In this document: one piece after another, positions 8,316 through 18,706 of the stretch | Numbering within the stretch: the stretch's first letter is position 1 | Layout: every line of letters begins with the position of its first letter | Origin: Sedimentibacter sp. zth1 | GTDB lineage: Bacteria; Bacillota; Clostridia; Tissierellales; Sedimentibacteraceae | Length of the DNA stretch: 64,000 bases | Assembly: GCF_017352195.1 (NCBI RefSeq) | Contig: NZ_CP071445.1 | Coordinates: 682,001 to 746,000, forward strand | Direction of reading: 5' to 3' | Translations under genes and position numbers: made by a program | Notes under the pieces: generated by a model | What the model was told of the DNA's origin: nothing | Database searches by the model: none | Seen by the model: the letters and a program-made list of their open reading frames with translations, nothing else

Positions 8316-9635
8316 ATGAGTAAAACTTTTCATATTTTAACATACGGCTGCCAAATGAATGAACACGATTCAGAAAAAATATGTGGTATGTTAAATTCAA
8401 TTGGATATAAAGAGATAGATAATAACAATGCTGATTTGGTTATATTAAATACTTGTTTAATTAGAGAGAACGCAGCACAAAAGGTTTTCGGAAAATTAGG
8501 AGAGCTTAAAGGCTTGAAAAGAAATAATCCTAATATGTTAATTTCAGTTTGTGGATGCATGATGCAAAAAGATGATGTAAGAGAGAAAACTCTTAAGCAA
8601 TGTCCATTTGTAGATATAATTTTTGGTACTAACAATATACACGAATTACCTGAATTGATTAAGAAAGCTCAAACTGAAAAATTAAAAGCTGTTCATATTA
8701 TAGAAAATACAGTTGAAATTCATGAGGAAATGCCTAAAGTTCGTAAATATAAACATAAAGCACTGATTAATATTACTTATGGTTGCAATAATTTTTGTAC
8801 TTATTGTGTAGTTCCTTACACAAGAGGTAGAGAGAAGAGTAGAGAACCAGAGGATATTTTAGCAGAAATCAAAGATTTAGCATCAAATGGCTGCAAGGAA
8901 GTAACATTACTTGGACAAAATGTGAATTCATATGGCAATACATTGTCTAGAGATTATAGCTTCGCTGATTTACTGTATGATATAAATAAAATTGATGGAA
9001 TTGAATTTATCAGATTTATGACATCACATCCAAAAGATTTATCAGATGATTTAATAAAAGCAATAAAAGAATGCGATAAAATATGTAATCATGTTCATCT
9101 TCCTGTTCAATCGGGTAGTACAAAAGTGCTTAATGAAATGAATAGAAGATACACTAAGGAACACTATTTAGGCTTAGTTGAGAAAATAAGAAGAGAAATA
9201 CCTGACGCGGCAATAACTACAGATATTATTATTGGTTTTCCTGGTGAAACAGAGGAAGATTTCTTAGAAACTGTTGATTTAGTTAAAAAGGTAAAATATG
9301 AATCGGCATTTACGTTTCTATACTCTATTAGAGAAGGAACAAAAGCCGCAACTATGGAAAATCAAATACCTGATGATATAAAACATGATAGATTTAATAG
9401 ATTACTTGAAGAATTATATCCAATCGTTCTTGACAAAAATAAAGAATGTATAGGTAAGACATATAGAATCCTTATAGATGGAGTTAGCAAAAACTCAGAT
9501 GATTATTTAACTGGTAGATCTGAGCATTTTAGACTTGTTCATTTTAAAGGTGATAAAAGCTTAATTGGTAAAATTGTAAATGTTAAAATAGATAGTGCAA
9601 AGACATTTTTCTTAGAGGGAACTATTCAAAAATAA
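8316..9635 (+). CDS. miaB: tRNA-2-methylthio-N6-dimethylallyladenosine synthase
   Basis: A 439-residue radical-SAM methylthiotransferase that converts i6A37 to ms2i6A37 in tRNAs reading UNN codons. The N-terminal cluster domain has its three Cys (YGCQMN, NTCLI, CGCMM). The radical SAM motif is GCNNFCTYCVVPYTRGR near residue 155, and a C-terminal TRAM-like RNA-binding domain follows. The SREPEDI context and full length fit MiaB rather than MtaB or RimO. ATG 8316 is chosen because GGAGGAAATTTT precedes it. First gene of a rightward operon with mutS, mutL, miaA and hfq; MiaA, which makes its substrate, is encoded 5 kb downstream. Confidence 0.96.
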   Translation: MSKTFHILTYGCQMNEHDSEKICGMLNSIGYKEIDNNNADLVILNTCLIRENAAQKVFGKLGELKGLKRNNPNMLISVCGCMMQKDDVREKTLKQCPFVDIIFGTNNIHELPELIKKAQTEKLKAVHIIENTVEIHEEMPKVRKYKHKALINITYGCNNFCTYCVVPYTRGREKSREPEDILAEIKDLASNGCKEVTLLGQNVNSYGNTLSRDYSFADLLYDINKIDGIEFIRFMTSHPKDLSDDLIKAIKECDKICNHVHLPVQSGSTKVLNEMNRRYTKEHYLGLVEKIRREIPDAAITTDIIIGFPGETEEDFLETVDLVKKVKYESAFTFLYSIREGTKAATMENQIPDDIKHDRFNRLLEELYPIVLDKNKECIGKTYRILIDGVSKNSDDYLTGRSEHFRLVHFKGDKSLIGKIVNVKIDSAKTFFLEGTIQK

Positions 9636-9671
9636 ATTTTAATAATTGTTAATGCTTGGAGGGAGATTTTC

Positions 9672-12350
9672 ATGGGATGTAAAGTAACGCCTATGATGCA
9701 ACAATATTTAGATCTAAAAGAAAATTATAAAGATTGTATCGTTTTATATAGACTTGGTGACTTTTATGAAATGTTCTTTGACGATGCTTTAGTAGCATCA
9801 AAAGTGTTAGAGATTGCGTTAACAGGCAGAGATTGTGGATTAGAAGAGAGAGCTCCAATGTGTGGTGTTCCTCATCATGCTATAGATAATTATATACCAA
9901 AGCTTATTGAAAATGGCTTAAAGGTTGCCATTTGTGAACAAATGGAAGACCCAGCAACGGCAAAAGGAATAATAAAAAGAGATGTTATTAGGGTTGTAAC
10001 GCCAGGTACTATCACAGATCAAAATATGCTTGATGATAAATCCAATAACTATTTACTTTGCATATACAAGGTTAATAATGGCTTTGGTTTAGCATATGTT
10101 GACGTTTCTACAGGTGATTTACTTGTAACTGAATATGACGAGGTAAATACTGCTGTGTTGACAGATGCACTTATTGGTGAAATTATTAAAATTAATCCAT
10201 CAGAAATAATTTCAAATTGTCTTATTCAAAATAATATTGTAAATAATAAAATCAATTGTATTAATAAGATTAATAATTTTGAGGAATACAAGCACCTAAT
10301 TTTAAAACATTTCAATATAGTATCATTAGATGTATTCGGAATTTCAGATAATAAAAATTCTATTATGTCACTTGGAATGCTGATTGAGTATTTATATAGT
10401 ACTCAAAAGATTTCACTAGACCACATCAATAAAGTTCAAAATTATAAAATTGGTGACTATGTACTTTTAGATAGTAGTACAAGAAAAAATCTTGAACTAT
10501 CTGAAACAATTCGTGGTAAAAAAGGACAAGGTACTCTTTATCATGTACTTGATTATACTATGACTGCGATGGGTGGTAGACTTCTTAAAAAATGGATAGA
10601 AGAGCCATTAAGAAATAAAATTTTTATCAATGAAAGACTTGATGCAACTTCTGAGCTATATGAAAATGTACTGGTATCTAATAATATCAAAGAATACATG
10701 AAAAAGATTTATGATATTGAAAGGCTTATTGGAAGAATTGTTTATGGTAATTGCAATGGACGTGATTTAATTGCTCTAAAGCAGTCAATATCTAATTTAC
10801 CAGACTTTAAATCAGAGTTATCATTTACAGAATGTAAAGTAATAAAAGATATATATGAGAAGTTTGACGTATTAGAGGATATTTTTGATTTACTTGATAA
10901 ATCAATCATCGAAGAACCTCCTATTTCTGTCAAAGAAGGTGGAATTATAAAGAGCGGCTTTAATGCTGAATTAGATGAAATAAAAGAAGTATCTATAAAT
11001 GGTAAGGCTTGGATTAGCAATTTACAAAATACTGAACGTGAAAGAACAGGCATCAAAAATTTAAAAATTGGTTATAATAGAATATTTGGTTATTTTATTG
11101 AAATTACTAAATCAAATATTAAAAACGCACCGGATTATTATACTAGAAAGCAAACTCTTGCTAACTGTGAGAGATTTGTTACTCCTGAATTAAAAGAAAT
11201 GGAATCTAAGATTTTAAATGCTGATGAGCAAATTATGAAACTTGAGTATAATTTGTTTTTAGAGGTTAGACAATATATCAAAGAACAAATAACTCGTATT
11301 CAAAATACAGCACATAATATTGCAATAATTGATACAATCAATTCACTATCAATTGCAGCTGTAAAAAATAACTATGTTAGACCAAATATAAACACTTCTA
11401 ATCATATAAATATAATTGACGGTAGACATCCTGTTATTGAAAAAATTATTAAAAATGAAATGTTTGTTCCTAATGATACTCATATTGATAATAACAAGCT
11501 TAGAATGTCAATAATTACAGGTCCTAACATGGCTGGTAAATCAACTTATATGCGTCAAGTTGCTTTAATTGCTCTAATGGCACATGTTGGAAGCTTTGTT
11601 CCAGCAAAAGAAGCAGATATATGTATTGTAGATAAAATTTTTACAAGAGTTGGTGCAAGTGATGATTTAGCTCAAGGTCAAAGTACATTTATGGTTGAAA
11701 TGTCTGAGGTTTCTAATATTTTAAATAATGCTACGAAAAATAGTTTATTAATTCTTGATGAAATAGGCAGAGGAACGAGCACGTACGATGGACTTAGTAT
11801 AGCATGGTCTGTTGTTGAATTTATTACTAAAAATATTGGTGCCAAAACTTTATTTGCTACACATTATCATGAGTTATCAGAACTTGAAGAAAAACTTGAT
11901 TGCATAAAAAATTACAGAATACTAATCAAAGAGTCCGGCGATAAGATTACATTTCTTCGTAAAATAGCAGAAGGTAGTGTTGATAAAAGTTATGGCATAC
12001 AGGTTGCTAATTTAGCTGGACTACCAAAAGAAGTTATAAATCGTGCAAAAGAAATACTTAATCAGCTTGAAGAAAATGATATAAATAAATCATTAATTGA
12101 ACATTTAGATGTAAATACTTCTTGTGCAAATTCTATAAATAGAATAGAAGAAGATGTAAATATCAATAATGTTAATGAAAATAGTACTCAAATATCAATA
12201 TTCGGTGATATTCCTGTTCCGAAATTAAGTGATAGCTATAAAAACTTTGTTGATAAAGAAATTAAAAATATTGATATTAATTTGTTAACTCCTATGGAAG
12301 CAATGATGATATTAAATAATATAATTAAAAAATCAAAGAAAATTAAATAG
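9672..12350 (+). CDS. mutS: DNA mismatch repair protein MutS
   Basis: An 892-residue mismatch-recognition ATPase. The mismatch-binding Phe-x-Glu is in GDFYEMFFDD near residue 36. The ATPase end has Walker A GPNMAGKST, Walker B LLILDEIGRGTSTYDG and THYHEL, and a C-terminal helical region follows. Length and domain order match bacterial MutS1, not the MutS2 type (no Smr domain). The start has GGAGGGAG. It sits 36 bp behind miaB and ahead of mutL, the standard arrangement in Firmicutes. Confidence 0.97.
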   Translation: MGCKVTPMMQQYLDLKENYKDCIVLYRLGDFYEMFFDDALVASKVLEIALTGRDCGLEERAPMCGVPHHAIDNYIPKLIENGLKVAICEQMEDPATAKGIIKRDVIRVVTPGTITDQNMLDDKSNNYLLCIYKVNNGFGLAYVDVSTGDLLVTEYDEVNTAVLTDALIGEIIKINPSEIISNCLIQNNIVNNKINCINKINNFEEYKHLILKHFNIVSLDVFGISDNKNSIMSLGMLIEYLYSTQKISLDHINKVQNYKIGDYVLLDSSTRKNLELSETIRGKKGQGTLYHVLDYTMTAMGGRLLKKWIEEPLRNKIFINERLDATSELYENVLVSNNIKEYMKKIYDIERLIGRIVYGNCNGRDLIALKQSISNLPDFKSELSFTECKVIKDIYEKFDVLEDIFDLLDKSIIEEPPISVKEGGIIKSGFNAELDEIKEVSINGKAWISNLQNTERERTGIKNLKIGYNRIFGYFIEITKSNIKNAPDYYTRKQTLANCERFVTPELKEMESKILNADEQIMKLEYNLFLEVRQYIKEQITRIQNTAHNIAIIDTINSLSIAAVKNNYVRPNINTSNHINIIDGRHPVIEKIIKNEMFVPNDTHIDNNKLRMSIITGPNMAGKSTYMRQVALIALMAHVGSFVPAKEADICIVDKIFTRVGASDDLAQGQSTFMVEMSEVSNILNNATKNSLLILDEIGRGTSTYDGLSIAWSVVEFITKNIGAKTLFATHYHELSELEEKLDCIKNYRILIKESGDKITFLRKIAEGSVDKSYGIQVANLAGLPKEVINRAKEILNQLEENDINKSLIEHLDVNTSCANSINRIEEDVNINNVNENSTQISIFGDIPVPKLSDSYKNFVDKEIKNIDINLLTPMEAMMILNNIIKKSKKIK

Positions 12351-12428
12351 CTAGGCTAAATTGCTAAAGGAATAAAAGGTTTTATACATAATAGATATTG
12401 TGTATTTATAAATAATTAAAGCAACTAA

Positions 12429-12458
12429 AAGCCTACTATTAATTAGAATAGTAGGCTT
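12429..12458 (+). terminator. Hairpin between mutS and mutL
   Basis: Perfect 12-bp stem AAGCCTACTATT / AATAGTAGGCTT with a 6-base loop. The T tail is weak (TTTG), so it may only attenuate transcription into mutL. Confidence 0.6.
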
Positions 12459-12498
12459 TGTAATTTATAAAAAGTTATTAAACTAAAGGGTGATATAT

Positions 12499-14442
12499 AT
12501 GAATTGTTTAATTAAACAGTTAGAAAATAGCACAATTAATAAAATAGCAGCTGGGGAAGTTATTGAAAGTCCTAAATCAATAATAAAAGAATTAGTAGAA
12601 AACTCTATAGATGCTAATGCAGATGAAATTATAGTTGAAATAAAGAATGGCGGTAAAAAGTTTATTCGTATAACTGACAATGGTGTTGGTATTGATAAAA
12701 ACCAGATTGAAGATGCTTTTAAAAGACATTATACAAGTAAAATTACTACTTCTGAAGATTTAGATTCATTACATACATTAGGGTTTAGAGGTGAAGCATT
12801 AGCTAGTATTGCAGCTGTTTCTAGAGTTGAGGTTATAACTAGAACTGCAAATGAGGACTATGGAACTAAAATTGCCATTGAGGGTGGAAAAACAGTTTTA
12901 AAAGAAGATATAGGATGCCCAATTGGAACTACTTTTATAGTAACTGATTTATTTTACAATATACCTGCAAGGTTAAAATTTCTGAAGAGTGATATTTCAG
13001 AGAGCACAAAAATAAATGAAATCGTTTTATGCTTGGCATTAAGTACTAAAAATGTTTCATTTAAATACATAAACAATAATAATACAACATTTAAGACTCC
13101 AAAATCAGACAATATGTTAAATATACTATCTAGTCTTTATGGAAGAGATTTAATAAATTCTCTTATTGAAGTCAATCATGAAAATGAATTTATGAAGATT
13201 ACAGGATATACATCTAATCTTAACTATTATAGGGGCAACAGAAAATATCAACTATTGTTTGTTAATGGTAGATATGTTAAGCACAATAGGGCAAATTTCT
13301 TTATAGAAGCTGCCTATAGAACATTGTTACCCAAAGATAAACATCCCGCTTGCTTTTTATGTATAGATATAAATACAAATTTAGTTGATGTAAATGTTCA
13401 TCCCGCAAAAACTGAAATTCGTGTTAAAGAGGAAGAAAGATTTCTTGGTGAAATTAAAAATGCAATTTATAAAGCACTTAGAGAAATTAATTTAGTTAAA
13501 GAAGTAAAGAGTGAAAATATTGTGAAAAAAGCATCCGTTATTAATAACGAAAACAATATTACAATTGATGAAATTTTTGAAAATTCTGATAGCACTAAAA
13601 TTATTGATTTAAATGATGATAATTTTAAAATTTCTACAGAAAATAAAGAAAATATAAAATCTATAACTAATAATGATATATTTAGTGATGAAGTACTTAA
13701 AGATTTTGACTCAAGTACAAAAGATTTAATCAAAATTGATGAAAATATTAATATCATAAAAGAAGACAAAGATAATTATGATTTAAATGTATCTAATGAA
13801 GTTGTTGAAATTATAGATGATAAAGAAAGCTTAAATCATGTTGACAAGGATACAATTTCTAATTTAAGATATATCGGAATGCTTTTTAAGACATATATTT
13901 TATGTGAGAGCGAGCAAACAAACGAATTTTATATGATTGACCAACATGCAGCACATGAGCGTATAAATTACGAAAAATATTTAAATCAAATTGAAAATAG
14001 AAACATAATTTTACAAGAATTGCTGATACCCGAAGTTATAAATTTATCATATGAAGATTATTATTTCACTATAAATAACAAAGATTTTTTCGAAAAAATT
14101 GGTTTGCCTATTGAAAGCTTTGGAATTAATGATATACTGATTAATAGTGTGCCTTTAATTTTTATTGATGTAAATATAAAATATTTATTTTATACTATTT
14201 TAGATTCAATGAAAGAAACAGGAAAAAATAGTAATTTGGATTTTGAATTGAATAAAATAATCAAAAATGCATGTGTTAGTTCTGTTAAATCAGGCGACAA
14301 TTTGCATAACTTAGAAATTAAAAAGTTAATTGGGGACCTTGCAAATACAAAGAGTCCATATACTTGTCCACATGGTAGACCTACAATAATAAAAATGACA
14401 AAATACGAAGTAGAGCGTATGTTCGAACGAGTACAGATATAA
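12499..14442 (+). CDS. mutL: DNA mismatch repair protein MutL (endonuclease type)
   Basis: A 647-residue GHKL ATPase that couples MutS to strand nicking. N-terminal motifs: Asn in ENSIDANA, DNGVGI, and TLGFRGEAL. A long charged, poorly conserved linker (about residues 335-450) is followed by the C-terminal domain with the endonuclease motif DQHAAHERINYE and the CPHGRP metal-site motif, so this MutL should nick DNA itself, as in bacteria without MutH. ATG 12499 follows AAAGGGTG at good spacing; a GTG three codons earlier overlaps that site. Confidence 0.96.
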   Translation: MNCLIKQLENSTINKIAAGEVIESPKSIIKELVENSIDANADEIIVEIKNGGKKFIRITDNGVGIDKNQIEDAFKRHYTSKITTSEDLDSLHTLGFRGEALASIAAVSRVEVITRTANEDYGTKIAIEGGKTVLKEDIGCPIGTTFIVTDLFYNIPARLKFLKSDISESTKINEIVLCLALSTKNVSFKYINNNNTTFKTPKSDNMLNILSSLYGRDLINSLIEVNHENEFMKITGYTSNLNYYRGNRKYQLLFVNGRYVKHNRANFFIEAAYRTLLPKDKHPACFLCIDINTNLVDVNVHPAKTEIRVKEEERFLGEIKNAIYKALREINLVKEVKSENIVKKASVINNENNITIDEIFENSDSTKIIDLNDDNFKISTENKENIKSITNNDIFSDEVLKDFDSSTKDLIKIDENINIIKEDKDNYDLNVSNEVVEIIDDKESLNHVDKDTISNLRYIGMLFKTYILCESEQTNEFYMIDQHAAHERINYEKYLNQIENRNIILQELLIPEVINLSYEDYYFTINNKDFFEKIGLPIESFGINDILINSVPLIFIDVNIKYLFYTILDSMKETGKNSNLDFELNKIIKNACVSSVKSGDNLHNLEIKKLIGDLANTKSPYTCPHGRPTIIKMTKYEVERMFERVQI

Positions 14443-14462
14443 ATATTTATAATGGAGTAATG

Positions 14463-15398
14463 ATGAACAATAAAATTTTAGTAATTGTTGGACCAACAGC
14501 TGTTGGTAAAACACATGTTTCAATTGAATTAGCAAAAAAATTTAATACAGAAGTTATTTCAGCAGATTCTATGCAAGTTTATAAACATATGAATATAGGT
14601 ACTGCTAAAGTCACAGAAGAAGAAGCTTGCGGAATTAAGCATCATATGATTGATTTAATCGAACCTGATGAAGCATTTTCTGTTTCCGATTTTAAAAAAC
14701 AAGCGGAAAAACATATTGATAATTTGCTAAGAAATCATAAGTTACCTATAATTATAGGCGGAAGTGGATTATATGTTAATTCGCTAATTTATGATTTAAA
14801 TTTTGGCAATGTGAAATCAGATGAAAAGGTTAGACAATATTATGTAGGTTACTATAACGAACATGGTAAAGATAAATTATATGACCTTTTAAAAAAAGTC
14901 GATATAGAAGCTACTATTAAAATTCATAAAAACAATGTAAAGCGTGTAATAAGAGCACTTGAAGTTTGTGAAATGACCGGTAAAAAGTTTTCAGAAATGA
15001 ATACTAATATAAGAAAACCAAGTGATAAATATGAGTGTGTTATAATTGGTTTGTCAATGGATAGAGAACTTTTATATCAGAGAATTAACAAAAGAGTTGA
15101 TATTATGGTTGAAAGCGGATTAATTGAAGAAGTTCAAGAGTTGCTCAATAAAAATTATGATAGAAATTTAGTTTCATTGCAAGGAATAGGGTACAAAGAA
15201 GTAATAGATTATCTAGATGGGAAAATATCAAAAGAAGAATCTATAGAAATATTAAAAACAAATACGAGAAGATTTGCTAAAAGACAATTTACTTGGTTTA
15301 ATGGCGATACTAATATTAAATGGTTTGATTTGTCTAATTTATATGATATAGATATGCAGATTAATAATATATACGAATACGTATTGGAAGGAAATTAA
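14463..15398 (+). CDS. miaA: tRNA dimethylallyltransferase
   Basis: A 311-residue prenyltransferase adding dimethylallyl to A37 of tRNAs that read UNN codons, giving the substrate for MiaB. P-loop GPTAVGKT sits near residue 9, followed by DSMQVYKHMNIGTAK and the GGSGLYVNSL motif; FAKRQFTWF lies near the C-terminus. Two ATGs are adjacent (14460 and 14463); the second has better spacing to GGAG. It follows mutL by 20 bp and precedes hfq by one base. Confidence 0.95.
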   Translation: MNNKILVIVGPTAVGKTHVSIELAKKFNTEVISADSMQVYKHMNIGTAKVTEEEACGIKHHMIDLIEPDEAFSVSDFKKQAEKHIDNLLRNHKLPIIIGGSGLYVNSLIYDLNFGNVKSDEKVRQYYVGYYNEHGKDKLYDLLKKVDIEATIKIHKNNVKRVIRALEVCEMTGKKFSEMNTNIRKPSDKYECVIIGLSMDRELLYQRINKRVDIMVESGLIEEVQELLNKNYDRNLVSLQGIGYKEVIDYLDGKISKEESIEILKTNTRRFAKRQFTWFNGDTNIKWFDLSNLYDIDMQINNIYEYVLEGN

Positions 15399-15399
15399 T

Positions 15400-15648
15400 A
15401 TGAGTAATTTTAATTTACAAGACTCTTTTTTAAACAATGCTAGAAAAGAAAAGAAAAAGATATCTATATTTTTAGTAAATGGATATAAAATTAATGGGAT
15501 AGTACAAGCATTTGATAGCTATGTTATACTTTTACAGGTTGATAATTCACAACAACTTGTATATAAACATTCTATATCAACTATCATACCTAAAGGTGAA
15601 GTTAAATTATTTAATGAACAAGTTATTAACATAGAAGAAATGGAGTAA
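15400..15648 (+). CDS. hfq: RNA chaperone Hfq
   Basis: An 82-residue Sm-like protein forming a hexameric ring that binds small RNAs and A-rich tails. The Sm1 region (FLVNGYKINGIVQAFDSYVI) and Sm2 motif (YKHSISTI) are intact, with the proximal-site Lys-His. It starts one base after the miaA stop, as in many Firmicutes and proteobacteria where miaA-hfq are coupled. The C-terminal tail is short, normal for Gram-positive Hfq. Confidence 0.96.
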   Translation: MSNFNLQDSFLNNARKEKKKISIFLVNGYKINGIVQAFDSYVILLQVDNSQQLVYKHSISTIIPKGEVKLFNEQVINIEEME

Positions 15649-15650
15649 TT

Positions 15651-16952
15651 ATGCTAACTAAAGAAATATTGAACAGAGATTTTGGTATTAGTAAAAAAGT
15701 TTTTAATTATGTAACGCAGATAGAAGAAAAAGTTAAAGAAGAACATTTTGCAGAAATTGATAAGATTAGAGAAGCTAATCAATATAAAGTTATTGCTGCA
15801 ATGCAAGAAAACAGATTGGATTATACGCATTTTTATTGGAATACAGGATATGGATATGGTGATGTAGGTCGTGAAAAAGTTGAAAGTATTTTTGCTTCAG
15901 TTTTCCATACTGAAGATGCTCTTGTTAGACCTTCTATAGCTTCAGGAACACACGCTTTGTATTTAACACTTTCATCAATATTACAATATGGAGATGAAGT
16001 TATAGCAGTAACAGGTAAACCGTATGATACGTTATTGACTGTACTTGGTGAGGAAAATAATGAGCCTTGTAATTTGAAAGAGCAAGGTGTTTTATATAAA
16101 GAAGTTGCATTATTTGAAGACGGCAGCATAGATTGTGATACAGTTATTAAAACAATAACTGGCAAAACAAAACTTCTTATGTTTCAACGTTCTACAGGCT
16201 ATAGCTTTAGAAAGGCATTTACCGTTGAACAACTTAAAGATGCAATAGATAAAATAAGAAAAGTATATCCACACATTTGCATAATGGTAGATAATTGTTA
16301 TGGTGAATTTATCGATACAAGTGAACCTTCTGAAGTTGGTGCTGACGTAACTGTAGGCTCTTTAATTAAAAATCCAGGTGGTGGAATTGCCTTGTCTGGA
16401 GGATATATTGTTGGTAAAAAAATAATAATTGATAGAATAGCCAATAGACTTACTGCTCCTGGGGTAGGAAAAGAAATAGGATTAACTTTTGGCACAACAA
16501 GAAATACACTTCAAGGATTGTTTTTTGCACCACATATTGCTAGTGAAGCACTTAAGGGAGCAATACTATTTGGTGCTGTATTTAATTCACTTGGATATGA
16601 TATTATTCCAAAATTAACTGACAAAAGAAGTGATATAATACAAGCAATTAAATTTAAAAATCCAGAATTGGTAATAAAAATATGTCAAGCTATTCAGTCT
16701 GCTTCACCAGTTGATGCACATGTTACACCAGAGCCTTGGGACATGCCAGGTTATACAAATCAAGTTATTATGGCATCTGGAGCATTTGTTTCAGGTTCAT
16801 CGATTGAGTTAAGTGCAGATGCACCAATTAGAGATCCGTATATAGCTTATATACAAGGTGGATTATTTTATGATCACTCAAAGCTTGCGGTTATGCTATC
16901 TTTACAACAAATGTTAGAGTTAGATAATATAGAAGCAAAAATAACAAAATAA
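15651..16952 (+). CDS. Methionine gamma-lyase family protein (YnbB type)
   Basis: A 433-residue fold-type I PLP enzyme of the YnbB/'aluminium resistance protein' family. The candidate Schiff-base Lys is in VGSLIKNPGGGIA near residue 240, after MVDNCYGEF, whose Asp should contact the PLP pyridine nitrogen. The position directly after hfq (2-bp gap, GGAG site inside the hfq end) is conserved in Bacillus and clostridia. The family is annotated by similarity to Cys/Met metabolism enzymes; the real reaction is not established by the sequence. Confidence 0.88.
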   Translation: MLTKEILNRDFGISKKVFNYVTQIEEKVKEEHFAEIDKIREANQYKVIAAMQENRLDYTHFYWNTGYGYGDVGREKVESIFASVFHTEDALVRPSIASGTHALYLTLSSILQYGDEVIAVTGKPYDTLLTVLGEENNEPCNLKEQGVLYKEVALFEDGSIDCDTVIKTITGKTKLLMFQRSTGYSFRKAFTVEQLKDAIDKIRKVYPHICIMVDNCYGEFIDTSEPSEVGADVTVGSLIKNPGGGIALSGGYIVGKKIIIDRIANRLTAPGVGKEIGLTFGTTRNTLQGLFFAPHIASEALKGAILFGAVFNSLGYDIIPKLTDKRSDIIQAIKFKNPELVIKICQAIQSASPVDAHVTPEPWDMPGYTNQVIMASGAFVSGSSIELSADAPIRDPYIAYIQGGLFYDHSKLAVMLSLQQMLELDNIEAKITK

Positions 16953-16981
16953 GAATTCAACTAATATGGAGTACTTTAATT

Positions 16982-17890
16982 ATGAAAAAGGTTTTAGTAA
17001 TAGGATCAACGGTTGTAGATATTATCATAAATGTAGATTTTTTACCATCAACAAAACAAGACGTGCATGTAATTTCACATAAGATGTCTTTAGGAGGATG
17101 TGCCTACAACGTTTCTGATGTTTTACGTCACTTTAAAGTTCCTTACATTTTATTTTCACCTGTAGGAACAGGAATATATGGAAATTATGTTAGAGAGAAA
17201 TTACTTGAGAAAGGTGTTCCTTCTCCAATACCAATAGCAGAAATAGAAAATGGATGTTGTTATTGCTTTGTTGAACCATCTGGAGAGAGAACCTTTATTT
17301 CAAACCATGGTGCAGAGTATTTAATTTATAAAAAGTGGCTTGAACAAATTGATATGTCACAAATATCTAGTGTTTACATATGTGGATTAGAGATAGAAGA
17401 AAAAACTGGTATAGACATTGTTGAGTTTTTAGAAGATCACAAAAATGTTCAAGTTTATTTTGCTCCAGGTCCAAGAATAAATAAAATACCAAAACAATTA
17501 CTAGATAGAATATTCAAATTATCACCAATATTACATTTGAATGATGATGAGGCTTTAGGATACACTAAGAGCGGTAATTTGCTTAATGCAGCAGAAATAA
17601 TTAACAAGAAAACTAACAACACAGTTATAATAACTTGCGGAAGTGAGGGAGTCTATTATTATAACAATAATATATTAAATAAAATAGATGCATTTAAAGT
17701 AGAGCAAATTGATACAATCGGAGCAGGGGATTCACATATAGGTGCTACAATAGCAAGTATAAGCAGAGGAAATAATTTAGAGACTGCTTTATCCAATGCA
17801 AATAGAGTTTCATCTGTAGTTGTAAATTCAAATGGTGCATTGTTATCTGATGAAGCATTTAAAGAAATTAAGAAGGATATTCAAGTATAA
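16982..17890 (+). CDS. PfkB-family carbohydrate/nucleoside kinase
   Basis: A 302-residue ribokinase-fold kinase. Visible PfkB features are the N-terminal GSTVVDII, the GGCAYNVSDVL substrate-binding segment, and the C-terminal anion hole with catalytic Asp in DTIGAGDSHIGA near residue 245. Substrate may be a sugar or nucleoside (pseudouridine kinases share this form), but no psuG-like partner lies nearby. It begins 29 bp after the PLP enzyme and probably ends the miaB operon. Confidence 0.82.
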   Translation: MKKVLVIGSTVVDIIINVDFLPSTKQDVHVISHKMSLGGCAYNVSDVLRHFKVPYILFSPVGTGIYGNYVREKLLEKGVPSPIPIAEIENGCCYCFVEPSGERTFISNHGAEYLIYKKWLEQIDMSQISSVYICGLEIEEKTGIDIVEFLEDHKNVQVYFAPGPRINKIPKQLLDRIFKLSPILHLNDDEALGYTKSGNLLNAAEIINKKTNNTVIITCGSEGVYYYNNNILNKIDAFKVEQIDTIGAGDSHIGATIASISRGNNLETALSNANRVSSVVVNSNGALLSDEAFKEIKKDIQV

Positions 17891-17951
17891 TATTGTACAA
17901 AATATCAAAAAAACACTAAATATATAGTATATATAAATATTATATCTAAAC

Positions 17952-17980
17952 TTGAATCTTTTCCCAAACAATAATATAGT
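17952..17980 (+). promoter_or_regulatory. Promoter of the first GNAT gene
   Basis: TTGAAT at 17952-17957, a 17-bp spacer, and TATAGT at 17975-17980, 55 bp before the chosen ATG. It supports starting that gene at 18036 rather than further upstream. Confidence 0.5.
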
Positions 17981-18035
17981 ATTTAGTAAACATAACCTCC
18001 TAAAAAATAAAAAATTAATGAGAAAGAGGAATTCA

Positions 18036-18587
18036 ATGTTATTAGAAAAATCTGTTGAAATTAAAGAATTAAATCTTTATGAAATTAATAAAACTTTACT
18101 AGATAATTTTAATCGTTATCAAAAAGTTGAGCGTTGTTGGAGAAAAGATAATAACAAGTGGATATTAAAGGATAATCCATTTATTGAAAACTGGGATAAT
18201 GAAAAGAAACAACAAATAATTAGTTGGTTATATGACTGTAAACAGCAAGGTGACATAGTATTAGCGGTTTTCTATGATAATAAATTGATTGGTTTCTCAT
18301 CTTTAGGAAATACATTATTTGGACAACATAAAGAATACATTGAACTCAAAATGTTACAAATATCTTATGAATACAGAAACAAAGGTATTGGGAAAAAATT
18401 ATTCTTTTTATCTGTTAATAAAGCAATAGAAAAAGGTGCAAAAAAATTGTATATTTCAGCACATTCTTCAGAAGAATCCCAAGCATTTTATAAGTCTATT
18501 GGCTGTATCGAAGCACAAGAAATTAATACACAAATTGCTGAGAATGAACCTTTTGATTGTCAAATGGAATATAATTTAACCTATTAA
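18036..18587 (+). CDS. GNAT-family N-acetyltransferase
   Basis: A 183-residue acetyl-CoA-dependent acetyltransferase. The core fold is visible: strand QISYEYRNKGIGKKLF carries the R/Q-x-x-G-x-G/A acetyl-CoA loop near residue 125, followed by the LYISAHSSEESQAFYKSIGC motif typical of the GNAT C-terminus. Start ATG 18036 has AGAGGA upstream and a promoter at 17952-17980. Substrate unknown. It is separate in sequence from the second acetyltransferase just downstream, so these are not a recent duplication. Confidence 0.8.
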   Translation: MLLEKSVEIKELNLYEINKTLLDNFNRYQKVERCWRKDNNKWILKDNPFIENWDNEKKQQIISWLYDCKQQGDIVLAVFYDNKLIGFSSLGNTLFGQHKEYIELKMLQISYEYRNKGIGKKLFFLSVNKAIEKGAKKLYISAHSSEESQAFYKSIGCIEAQEINTQIAENEPFDCQMEYNLTY

Positions 18588-18706
18588 TTTCTCTAAATTT
18601 TTTTATTGTATGATAATTAATGTTATAATTATCATACATATTTATTGCATACATGTATAGTATTGTAAAGTATTATTATTTTACTTTTTTTAAGGGGGAT
18701 TATACA